DNA of 64,000 nucleotides, from contig JAVHZZ010000003.1 in the NCBI GenBank assembly GCA_036250195.1, positions 59,871,289-59,935,288 of the forward strand, given 5' to 3'. Position 1 is the stretch's first letter; each line of letters opens with the position of its first letter. A model generated the notes under the pieces. The model was not told the DNA's origin, did not search any database, and was given only the letters and a program-made list of their open reading frames with translations. Shown here piece after piece: positions 22,985-32,544 of the stretch. Source of the stretch: Mixophyes australis (Eukaryota; Chordata; Amphibia; Anura; Limnodynastidae). Position numbers and translations under genes: made by a program.

Positions 22985-25297
22985 TCATTTCTTACAAGTC
23001 CAAAGTTTCTGGCCTGCTGTGGTTTCTCCTGGGTCTGATGGTAAGGTAGACAGCAGTACACAGTTCCTCTTTCTCCCACCAGGGTCCCATGGCTGCAGGC
23101 ATATCTTCCCACCCAGCTGGAGTGGGGGTTTATGCTGCCCTGTGTCATAAGATGAGACAACAATAAAACTGGGCCACTCCGGTGCATACATCCATTGTAT
23201 TACAATTGTAGTCCAACATCCCTTGGGTGCCTTATCCACCCTTAATTGCCCAACTGAAAATAGTCCCTTGGCCTGTCCTTTGTTTCTGGAGGCCATGCTC
23301 CCCTCCCCCACATATCCGAGGGAAAACTGCCAAGTGGCAGGAAAACTTTCTGGCACCTTGTCCGTTTGTTTCTGGCAAAGATCCAATCCCCCCTCCCCCA
23401 AACACTCAAGAGACAACTGCCCAGTGGCAGGCAAGCGTGGGGGCTCCATTAATTCTTTGCTTATGGGGAATCCTCTGTCCCCCTCCCAAACCACATGTGG
23501 GTGCCCCTGTAAGTATGTTGGTGTGCATCTCCCCTCCCCTGCTACCACATCCAACTGTTGCACTACTTCCCTCTCCTCTGGCGCATCGGGGTAGTGTGAA
23601 TCCTCATTGGACACAGACTTGTCCTCCTGGCAGCAAAACAAAGTGGATGGTCCAGTGCAGGCCTCTGGTATTGGGTCCTGGATTCCCAGATTTGGAGCTG
23701 GAGTGCGATGCATCAAAGCTGGTGGGGCTGGTGAATCTTGCTGTACTGGTGCCCTCTCAGACACCCACTCAGTCAACATCTCCTCATCTGCCAGTTCTGC
23801 ATAGGGGAAGGCATAAGTGTAATTTTCCCAGGGCCCCATGGTAGTGGCCTCTGACATGACAATTCCTTTATCCTCTCCCATTAATTCTGTCCTACAGTCT
23901 GTAAACATGATTTCTGCTGAGATCATATGTTGTGCAAGTTTATGATTCTCTTCTGTCACAATTGGGTACAGCTGTACATCACTTGCCCCGGAGAGCACAC
24001 ATGCGGTATCCTGCGTTACTTCATTAAACAAATTCTTTTCAGGCACAACAGGGATGGATAACTGATCTTTTCTGTAATTCTGTTCTAACTCAGACACAGT
24101 CTCAGGTTCCAATAACACTGGCAAATTATCAGAAGATGCTGCTACATGGTACTTACTTGGTAGCTCTTTTCGATCCAAGTCACCAAATGGGAGAATTTCT
24201 CCTAATCCTTTCTGAGTAGTCGGAGGTACAACATCCTCACCAAGCAGTTCTTCTCCAGTCTCCCCCAAGATAGTAGCTTGGGCAACTGTATTTAATCCAC
24301 TGGGATGGACCTCCCCCTGATTAACAGACTGAGCAGCCATCTTTTTAGAGTGTGACAAAAGATATTCCAATTGGCATTTTTCAGTATTCACTCGATAACA
24401 CTGATCCTGCCACATTTCAGTGTCTGTAAATCCTTGCCGCCATACCTCATCCTCTGCTTCTTCAAAACTCTGTTGCAGACATTGCATTTGTTCCCAGAGA
24501 GGTATGTGGGGACCTAAAGTGAGCATCCATTTTCTATAAACACTAAAGGCATTGATGGGATTCTCCTGATCTTTTAACAAACGTTTCAGGATATCCATGT
24601 GCGTGCAGTACAGGTAAGGTACACCCCGGATCTGGCATTCCACTATCAGCTCCTCCATACTCATTGTCTCTAGTGGATCTGTAGAATCTGCTAATGGGAC
24701 AGATTCTATTAATACATTTGCAGGGAATTCATCAGGCATGTCCCTGTGCTGTAATAGTCCATTTACGTCTTGTTTGTATTGCTGATTATTGTTGTATCTG
24801 GATTCTCCCTTGGCCAGATTCTGCATAATACAAATAACTTCATGTGTAAAATCATCCCATGCTGGTTCATCCCGAAAATTACAGGCACTTGCCTCCTCTT
24901 TCAACATTAGGAACACATCAAACAGGTTCTCCAATTTCTCCTGTAGACTGGCTCCTTCCCACATAATAATCTTTGGGCACTCCTCATCCCAATAATCCAA
25001 AATGTGCTGCATTGTGGTGGGGTGGTGCAACACATCCATATCCCCATCCTGCAGACACTGCCACAGTCCTTCATCCCAGTACGCCTTTCTCCTGGGTGTA
25101 CTGGACTGCTTCATCCCTTCCTTTGGGAACTTTTGCAACACTGGGCTGTGACCTGCTCTCTTGTTCCTAGAGCTCACACCCATTTTACTTCCAGGGATCA
25201 CCTCACTGTGATTTCCTCTCTTTGAGACACGGTTCCATCTTCCGCTCTCCTCTGGCGGGGTGCGCTTCCCCTTATCAAATCGGCACTTAGACGGCAT
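22985..25297 (-). CDS. 770-aa uncharacterised protein of the LTR retrotransposon, Gag-like candidate
   Basis: One uninterrupted ORF fills the element's interior. The first ATG is at 25297; the frame is open slightly further upstream but without another ATG. Residues 1-72 are basic, with many K/R, P and S. Residues about 73-300 are predicted mainly helical, Trp-rich and acidic. Residues 212-241 resemble a SAP motif (E215, E216, L217, E220, R224-G225-V226-P227, then D235-I-L-K-R-L). Residues 330-600 are acidic, proline-rich and probably disordered. Residues 622-680 hold two imperfect copies of a unit of about 30 residues (PATGQLSLECLGEG and PATWQFSLGYVGEG). The C-terminus has a short hydrophobic patch and 'LQPWDPGG'. 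No CCHC knuckle and no YxDD box are present; a lone DTG at 718-720 lacks the residues that would make it a protease. By position it replaces gag-pol, so a structural Gag-like role is inferred; a captured host gene is the alternative. The intact frame and near-identical LTRs argue for recent selection or very recent insertion. Confidence 0.8.
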   Translation of the reverse strand: MPSKCRFDKGKRTPPEESGRWNRVSKRGNHSEVIPGSKMGVSSRNKRAGHSPVLQKFPKEGMKQSSTPRRKAYWDEGLWQCLQDGDMDVLHHPTTMQHILDYWDEECPKIIMWEGASLQEKLENLFDVFLMLKEEASACNFRDEPAWDDFTHEVICIMQNLAKGESRYNNNQQYKQDVNGLLQHRDMPDEFPANVLIESVPLADSTDPLETMSMEELIVECQIRGVPYLYCTHMDILKRLLKDQENPINAFSVYRKWMLTLGPHIPLWEQMQCLQQSFEEAEDEVWRQGFTDTEMWQDQCYRVNTEKCQLEYLLSHSKKMAAQSVNQGEVHPSGLNTVAQATILGETGEELLGEDVVPPTTQKGLGEILPFGDLDRKELPSKYHVAASSDNLPVLLEPETVSELEQNYRKDQLSIPVVPEKNLFNEVTQDTACVLSGASDVQLYPIVTEENHKLAQHMISAEIMFTDCRTELMGEDKGIVMSEATTMGPWENYTYAFPYAELADEEMLTEWVSERAPVQQDSPAPPALMHRTPAPNLGIQDPIPEACTGPSTLFCCQEDKSVSNEDSHYPDAPEEREVVQQLDVVAGEGRCTPTYLQGHPHVVWEGDRGFPISKELMEPPRLPATGQLSLECLGEGGLDLCQKQTDKVPESFPATWQFSLGYVGEGSMASRNKGQAKGLFSVGQLRVDKAPKGCWTTIVIQWMYAPEWPSFIVVSSYDTGQHKPPLQLGGKICLQPWDPGGRKRNCVLLSTLPSDPGETTAGQKLWTCKK

Positions 25298-25475
25298 CTT
25301 CCCTCGCCTAAAGCTCACAACGCTTTTCGTGACACTTTCTACCTTAAAGCCTTTAGGAGTAAGTTCAGGATAATGTGGTAACTGGTTTCTAGTGCTAACT
25401 GCTTTGCAGAGCCCTGGAATGTATCACGATACAGTTCCCCTGCCGCTCTACCCAGATAGGACCTGGGACTGAGTG

Positions 25476-25493
25476 ATCCCACTGCTGCCACCA
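25476..25493 (-). promoter_or_regulatory. Primer-binding site, tRNA-Leu-like
   Basis: On the minus strand, four T after the 5' LTR, the 18 nt 'tggtggcagcagtgggat' begin with TGG, the complement of a tRNA CCA end. From memory of vertebrate tRNA-Leu 3' ends, 16 of 18 positions agree. The tRNA identity is inferred, not searched. Confidence 0.6.
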
Positions 25494-25497
25494 AAAA

Positions 25498-26344
25498 TGT
25501 GAAGATACCGGGTTTATCTGGCCCAGTGCTACCCAGTACCTTCTAGGATTCGTATGGTCACTCAGGCAAAATGCAGTTATAAACATACAACAGTATATTT
25601 ATTGTCATACAAATCACACTACAATATTATGTACACACAGTAAATAAATGCCAGGCTGATTTACCACATCATCTGTCCCTTACCCCAATAACTTAAGGAG
25701 ATATAGTCACCTGCTATCCAGACTTCATGACCCATGGATCCCTCTCGGCTGCATATATAGACTCAAGTTAGAAAACGACAATTCAAAACTCCATCTTGCA
25801 CCTTCCTGAATGAAATCCAAGCATGAACACCCTTCCCCCCTGGAGTTGTTCCTTATATATCACAGGTCTAATTTCCCCAGTCTTTCCCCTCCCTGGGCAA
25901 ACCCCTGCATCTATTCTACTTAACCATTGGTCAGTGCTGGACTAGGGGGGGGGGGGGGGGGTTTGGACAGGGGAGTGAACATGAGCTGTCCTTTCAGAGA
26001 ATCTCCCCTGTTAGATGGCCTGTCTGGACTAGCCTGGTGAGAACAATGGACACTAATTAGTTTTCCTACTCAGGCACATGGCAACCTGATCCCTACCCAT
26101 AATCCCCCTGGCTTCACTTTAAAGACAATGAATAGCAACCTTACTTCAAGTTATCAATATACAATAAACAATATACATATGTACACTGAACTACAATGTC
26201 CCCTTAGCCACATGTTATTGGACAATGCAGTTATAGTCTGGTGAGCTGGGGAAACAAAAGAAGGCTATAAAAAGTATTTGCTATAATTCACATTATGTGA
26301 GAAATGAGACATGCTCACAGGGTTATCAAACTCATTTCGTCACA
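25498..26344 (-). repeat. 5' LTR of the young retrotransposon
   Basis: 847 bp; on the minus strand it is the upstream, promoter-bearing LTR. It has a G17 tract (plus strand) near 25945-25961 where the other LTR has 14 G. Ends TGTGA/TCACA form short inverted repeats. Confidence 0.95.
25851..25859 (-). promoter_or_regulatory. Candidate TATA box of the LTR promoter
   Basis: 'tatataagg' on the minus strand, about 490 bp into the 5' LTR. Transcription would start near 25825 and run antisense to HS6ST1. A second candidate, 'tctatatatgc', lies about 90 bp downstream at 25751-25761. Which one is used, if either, is not visible from the sequence. Confidence 0.4.
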
Positions 26345-26514
26345 TTCACCATAAAACAATTTGTGTAGTTAATGGAATGACCATTATGGACAACTAAAAC
26401 CATCTTGGATCGTAACTTTATCTGCTACTTTTTTTTTTACAGATTAATTGTTTCTAGAAGATGTTCATAAATGGTCTCTTCTTCCTTGCATTATGAAGAT
26501 AAGAACAACAAACA

Positions 26515-26845
26515 TCATCGTCACCATTTATTTATATAGCGCTACTGATTCCGCAGCGCTGTACGGAGAACTCATTCACATCAGTCCCTGCCCCATTGGA
26601 GCTTACAATCTAAATTCCCTAATATACACAAACAGACAGAGATACTAGGGTCAATTTTGATAGCAGCCAATTAACCTACCAGTATGTTTTTGGAGTGTGG
26701 AAGGAAACCGGAGCACACGGAGGAAACCCACGCAAACACAGGGAGAACATACTAACTCCACACAGATAATGTCATTGTCGGGAATTGAACTGATGACCCG
26801 GTGCTGTAAGGCAGAAGTGCTAACCACTAAGCCACCTTGCTGCCC
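26515..26845 (-). repeat. Full-length SINE
   Basis: Antisense copy from the tail 'catcatcgtcaccatttatt' through 'agcgctactgattccgcagc' to the head end 'aagccaccttgctgccc'. It lies 170 bp from the end of the LTR element. Confidence 0.88.
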
Positions 26846-27026
26846 AAACTGTATATAATCCACAGTGTGTCTAAACCGTACCTACTTCTCTTCTGTGGCG
26901 GTCTTCCTGACATTTTACCAGCCAGACGTTGAAAATGACACCAGGTGCCAGTGTAACGAATAGGGTAGAAAAACATAGGAGGAACCGGCCTTCCTTCCTA
27001 TATCTTCTCTCATCAGGTATTACACT

Positions 27027-27393
27027 CAGGGCCGGATTAACCATAGGGCTAACTGGGCTACAGCCCAGGGGCCTATGGCATCCAGGGGGCCCTTGAAAGT
27101 GCTCAGCAGCAATATTGATCGGGCGGGGGCGCCCCCGGCGCCATCACTGCTGCTGAGCACTTTCACTGCGGTCCTTGCCTGGCGAGCTGTAGTCTCCTTA
27201 CTGAGGAAATCTCGTGAGTCTCACTCTCACGAGATGTCCTCAGTAAAGAGCGTACAGCGCGCCGGAGAAGGAGGTAAGTGCCGGGGGGGGGGGGGGGGGG
27301 GGGCGCGCTTAGCTCGGATCAAGGGGGGGGGCCCTCACGGGGTAATGGAGGCCCCCTTAGCCCAGTGGCCTCCATTCCCTTAATCCGGCCCTG
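27027..27393. mobile_element. Non-autonomous hAT foldback element with 8-bp target duplication
   Basis: 367 bp. The ends 'cagggccggattaa' and 'ttaatccggccctg' are perfect inverted repeats. The 8-bp sequence ATTACACT is duplicated exactly at 27019-27026 and 27394-27401, the hAT hallmark. Inner GC-rich arms ('aagtgctcagcagca' and 'tgctgctgagcacttt', 'tcgtgag' and 'ctcacga') form further stems. A run of 21 G occupies 27283-27303. The 102-codon ORF across it (27075-27383) is a by-product of the GC-rich foldback. Confidence 0.92.
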
Positions 27394-27401
27394 ATTACAC
27401 T

Positions 27402-28508
27402 GCCCAAAGTACAGCCAGGGGTTGACCTTTAACAAGAAACATGGTCCCCCAGCATGTGACTAAGAGATTAGTTCTGGTGGCGCAATGAAAACAGAATATA
27501 CAATCCTAATTGAATAAAACTGTAAAACGATTGCTAAAATGTTTGTTCTAATAACAATGGTTAAAGGTTACCTCTGATTTCTTTGCCCTTTATAACAGCA
27601 AAGTATGTTCTCCATTTAAAATTGTATTCCACATCTCCTTCTGACACTTACCATACAATATGGTACATTGAAAACAGGGTTTTGTTTGCTTTTCTTTTTC
27701 CTGATGTAAATATTCCCTGACTCACTGCACCCCCAGTAAGTGTCTCTCCCACAATAGTGAGTAGGATGCAGGAATGTGTTGGGTTGGCCTTTAACACACA
27801 AGAAAAATAAAAACAGTAGGTTTATAGAAGAGTTATGTAGACTTTAGAATGAAATGTCTTGAACAAACTCCTTGCACACCCTGTGGATTTCTAAACTGCT
27901 TGGGCTGTTTTTCTTTGTCCAACGAATGTTTGACTGAAAATTGTGCCATAATTTATTTTAACGTGCGCGTGAAGTGACCACTTTATCATTTTAAATCTGG
28001 CACATGAAAAATGCATCGGTTTTGCATGGGATATGAAATGTGCATTTTATCCAGCCAGGGAGAAGGCAAATTACAGTGACTGCTGCACTTGTCGCCCTGT
28101 AAGAACACAAGCCACGGGAACGCTTAGCTGTGGAGTAAAACTCTGTCTGTAGATATGCATGGATGTTAAAGCTTCAGCACAATATTGATGACATATGTTG
28201 GAGTAATTATACTGATCACTGCACTTTTGTGGCTCTGTTGTTTTTTTTGCAGTTCCAAACAAGCCATATACTTTGCTTTCTGTACTAATCCCTAACCTGG
28301 ATGGTTAGGGAAAGTGTAACCTTTACAAAAGAAGCTGGCTCATTTTAGCTCTTGGTGGCCATTGTGTACAGATAGAACATAGATTACCAAGTGGTGGAAC
28401 CACATCAATTAGCTGTAACTAGCTTGGCACATTTCCGTTAACTAATCAGTGATTTGTTGCAAGTTGAAAAAATTACCTTTTGTTTGCTATGGTACAACCA
28501 TCTGTATT
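27402..28508. other. Intronic sequence, no recognised feature
   Basis: AT-rich sequence without a recognised repeat or exon. Confidence 0.45.
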
Positions 28509-28766
28509 GGTATAGCGCCATTAATTCCGCAGAGCTGTACAGAGAACTCACTCACATCAGTCCCCGTCCCATTGGGGCTTACAGTGTAAATTCCCTAACA
28601 TACACACAGATTAGGGTCAATTTGATAGCAGCCAATTAACCTACTAGTATGTTTTTGGAATGTGGGAGGAAACTGGAGCACCCGGAGGAAACCCACGCAA
28701 ACACGGAGAGAACATACAAACTCCACACAGATAAGGCCATGGTCTTGAATCTAACTCAGGACCCCA
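28509..28766 (-). repeat. SINE lacking part of its head
   Basis: Antisense copy from 'ggtatagcgccattaattcc' to 'ggccatggtcttgaatc'. The A-box end is missing and it stops at 'aggacccca'. Confidence 0.85.
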
Positions 28767-31700
28767 TATTGTTTATAACTACAAAATCAACATCTCCAAG
28801 CCTGCAGCATATTTGTATTCTACATGAGCAAACTATAGTACGCCAGTAAATTGACGTCCCTGGTTATACCTTTGTGTGGATCTGCACCTTTGGAGAAAAT
28901 GTTCAAGTAGGATTCTGCCTTTAGAATATAGTGTGACACATACCACCAAAAGGAATAGTTTTGTCATAATGAAAACTGATCCCCCCCCCCCCCCCCCCAA
29001 TTCATTTATAGAAGGGATGCTTATAAATGTCCCACACTCAATATACATGTTTGTTGTAAGTGAGGATGAGGTATTTGAGCTTTTATATATGTGAATAATT
29101 TCGGACCTATACAAGTGCTACGTAATGGAAGAGAAGCCTGATTGATTGATCCTATGAGTGTATCAAGGGACTTTTGATATAAAATGACTATAATTTCTTT
29201 CTATTTCGCTGAAATGTCAAGACTTCTGTAATGTACACGGCAGGTGTTGGGTTGTCAGAGGGGCATGTAGCATAATACACACCAATACTTAAATGGAAAC
29301 AAAGTTGCATTTATGGGTTTCTGTGTCTTTCTTTGCCCCTGTGGGTGTTTTCAGGGTAGTATGTGGAATTTGAGGGGGAACAGTCAGATGAACACAGAAC
29401 CTAGATGGGGGATATTTATTGCATTGGAGGAATAGGTTTATGCCGTAGGACTAATAGAAGAATTTCTAGCTTAGCACCAATAAGGGGCGGGCTTCACAAA
29501 TTGGGGTATAATACCCTGATATAGAAGCACTGTTTGTCAGACTGGGTAGATTGGGTTCATTTCCACATGTTAGAGGGTAGACTAGATCTAAGCACTTTGG
29601 AGAAATCTTCATGGAGGTCCCCATTCAGCAGTGTTATTGGGGCAGTCTCGGCAACAACATTAATATTTGTTGGGATGAAGTGTACAGCTTGCTCACGTAA
29701 CTCCCAATAGTCTCTTCCAAGAAGTGAGACTGTTCCTCCAAAATCCAAAGTGGATATAGACTGGTAGAAAGTGGGAGTGATTGGACTATTTTGGTGGGGT
29801 TTCAGCAGATCAGGGGGTACGGTTTGGGATGATCTGAGCTGAGTTTTCTCCTAATTTTGCTTTCTAAGGAGATATAAATTTGTCATCTGGTAGAAAGTCT
29901 GCTGAGGTATGTACAGTAGACAATAGTGGAAAACCTAACTTTTGGGGCATAGTTGCAAAATTTTGCTACTGAGCTTTAATGTATGATAAATGGGTACAGT
30001 ACATGCCAACACGTGGCATTGTGTAAATAACAGTATATTATAGTATGATGTCATAGGAACACTCTCTATGGTATAAAGCGGGGCATAATGGTTTAAGGCA
30101 GTGGTGCTAATCATCTTCTTAGCTGTGCCCTCAAGTATCTGGGTACCACTCTTCCAGGACACCAAAAGGGAGTTTCCTATGATAACATTTTACATATGTG
30201 ATAATTGAAGGGCCCCTCTTTTGTGGTGCTTAGCCCCAGGTTGTGCTCCTATGGTGTAAAAGGTGTCTATAATAATTTTGACTGGTGTTTTATGCAAGTC
30301 CCTAATTGCTCTTCTAATGTAGTACTATGTTCAGCAGATGCCTTTGTATAAATTGATTAAGCTTATCCCCCATCTTTTGCGTTATTATATACTTAGTTTA
30401 ACTCCCTTCTTATACAGAGCTAGGGAATATGTATTTTAAATATAGGAAAGTAGTAGTAATAATAAACATTGTATGTTAAGATTCCAAACTCTTGTTTATG
30501 GGATAAAAACAGATCTACAAATCCTATATTTAGCTGGCACTATTTATTTTTTTTATTTTTTTTGAACGCCTAAGCATTGGTAATTAGTCAAAATATTTTA
30601 TTTTAATTAGCAGCAAATCATGTAGTAATGTCTTTAATCTTTTTTGGTGCCAGCGCTGGGTTAGTCTGGCGTTTCCTGTAAATACAGCTGTACTTGGTAT
30701 AAGGTAGCTGCAGGGGCTGTTTGGGATGCTAATTAGAGCTGCTAATTATATCTCTTGCGCACAGTAACCCCTCATCTCCCAGCGGGGCAGTAGGGGAATA
30801 TTTGTTAGAAAGGTGGTGGTCTGAAAAGGTTAATTTTATATGGTGATGGTGCAGGCCTAACACAAGGAAATGTGACATTTGTACAGCAATAGATTAGCAA
30901 GCCACCTAGCCTTTGATTGTGTTGTGATATTGCATTCAATGTAGTGTAGCTATTCACCATTGTTCAATATTACAATTTACGGAACAGGAATAAATGATGC
31001 AGGTAAGAACGGTATTTGAAATAAGGAAATACAAGGCCCTGAGGCAAGGAATGTATAATTGGTTGTTTTAATGGGCTATCCATTCATGTATCCGCACCGG
31101 ACTGCGCTAAATGGCACGCAGGAGAATAGACAGACTTGCGTGCTGGAGGGTTCTATGCTGTTGTGTACAGGTCATCCGATTAGGGGTCACATTCACTCAC
31201 ATGCCTTCCATTCATAGAAGTTTCAATTTCATGCCCCATTGAGTCCTCCAGTGTTGAGCCCCCTCCTTCCTTGGAAATGGTCCAGTGTTGAATGTCCAGC
31301 AACTGCTCCTGCTGGAGTCTATACAACTTGTGGAGTATGGGTAGTTATTACCCATAATCCTCTAGAAGTGGCTGTGAGCAACTTTCTGTTAACTTCAGTA
31401 ATCCTAATAATTGTATGTCGGTGTAAAGTAAAATTGCTACCTCTTTTTACATTGTTTTATATTAAAAACTCTACTAGTTGCTCTTTTGTATAAAGCAACT
31501 GTTTCTGTTCTCTTTTACGTTGCACAAAAACTTTTTGTCGAATTCTGGCTCCTCATTGAACTTTATGTAGAACCCTTCAAGTCGCTATTAAATCTGTGAT
31601 GATGAATGGCTGTGACTGATTTATTCTGTGGAATTTTGTAGGTAATGACCTTCATGGAGGCTGCCTGATCTATAGTTTGTAATCTTACTGCCGAGATATT

Positions 31701-32456
31701 TGGCCCTGGCTTGTAAATCTATCAACAGTTTATCAATCTTATGACTTATTCCTTAGCAGGATATTACATTGCTGGATGACGGTATAACTGGCCTACTGTG
31801 TATAGTCTTGGCTGCTGCTTTCCTCTGCCGTCTTTGTGCCGGTAGGTATGTGAAATATGACCCAATGAAGTGTACATGGTGTGTTTATAATTTACTCACA
31901 GCTATAGTTGGAGCGGCCTTTCTGTGGGCTCAACCAATATGAGATCACGACCTACAAGCTGTACTAGGAACTACTGCTATCTTACCTTTGTTTCTCTATG
32001 CAACTTCCTTGATGTAAATACCACTATCAGTGAGGGTACAAATACATTCTTATGAGAAGTCAACAAGAAAAGGAATACATTGTATATAATCGAATGTATA
32101 TGAATCCTAGGAGCTAATACAGTATAATAAAGAAATGTATGTAATATATAACCAGAGCTCTTGCCAACAGGATATCATTACTAATATATGAAAAATCTAT
32201 TTCCACCATCTTCTTTTACCAATGCTACGGTGCTCCTTTATCTTGCATCACTTGGAAGTAGCAGAGTGGGAGTGACAGGCTTGCCGGCTTTCTCTGCAGA
32301 ACTGCTCTCTGAATGTATGAGGAGGATAATAATGATGATGACATTAACCAGCCAATCGGCTTCTCTCTATATCTGTTCATTTTTTCTTTCTTCCTGACAT
32401 CCGTTAGAGTGAGGGATTATGGGGCTGATGGATGCTGATCAACGTAAATATTGTTA
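28767..32456. other. Intronic sequence, no recognised feature
   Basis: About 3.7 kb without recognised repeats or exons. A C18 run lies at 28981-28998. No ORF here shows a domain. Confidence 0.45.
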
Positions 32457-32544
32457 ATTTATTTATTTATATAGCGCCATTAATTCCACAGAGCTGTACA
32501 GAGAACGTGTTCACATCAGTCCCTGCCGCATTAGAGCTTACACC
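32457..32544 (-). repeat. SINE 3' tail fragment
   Basis: Antisense tail only: 'tatagcgccattaattcc', 'gagctgtacagagaac' and 'cacatcagtccctgcc'. It breaks off after 'gagcttaca', as expected for a 5'-truncated insertion. Confidence 0.8.

Larger units (their letters stand above)
22083..26344 (-). mobile_element. Complete young LTR retrotransposon, non-autonomous
   Basis: The 4262-bp element is read on the minus strand. It is flanked by a perfect 5-bp target duplication TTCAC (22078-22082 and 26345-26349). Its LTRs start TGTGA and end TCACA. The 2571-bp interior holds, in order on the minus strand, a PBS 4 nt inside the 5' LTR, a leader of about 200 bp, one 770-codon ORF and a purine tract next to the 3' LTR. 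The two LTRs differ only by T/C at 22408/25823 and by a G-tract (14 against 17 G). No reverse transcriptase, integrase, RNase H or zinc knuckle can be seen, so mobilisation must have used enzymes from another element. It lies antisense in the HS6ST1 intron. A Gypsy-like or endogenous-retrovirus relative is likely as donor of the enzymes, but which one cannot be told. Confidence 0.93.

Noticed and set aside
23165..23173. DTG triad in the retrotransposon ORF as an aspartic protease
   Set aside because: It reads SSYDTGQ without the following A/S and without the other protease motifs (flap, ILG/IIGRD-like); a lone DTG is expected by chance.
22897..23187. 96-codon minus-strand ORF overlapping the end of the long ORF and the 3' LTR
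   Set aside because: Different frame from the long ORF, runs into the LTR, and shows no recognisable domain; treated as a shadow frame.
23227..23844. 205-codon + strand ORF inside the LTR retrotransposon
   Set aside because: It lies opposite the 770-codon ORF, is proline-rich from reading its acidic codons backwards, and has no domain.
27075..27383. 102-codon GC-rich ORF
   Set aside because: Contained within the hAT foldback element and crosses a G21 run; not a gene.
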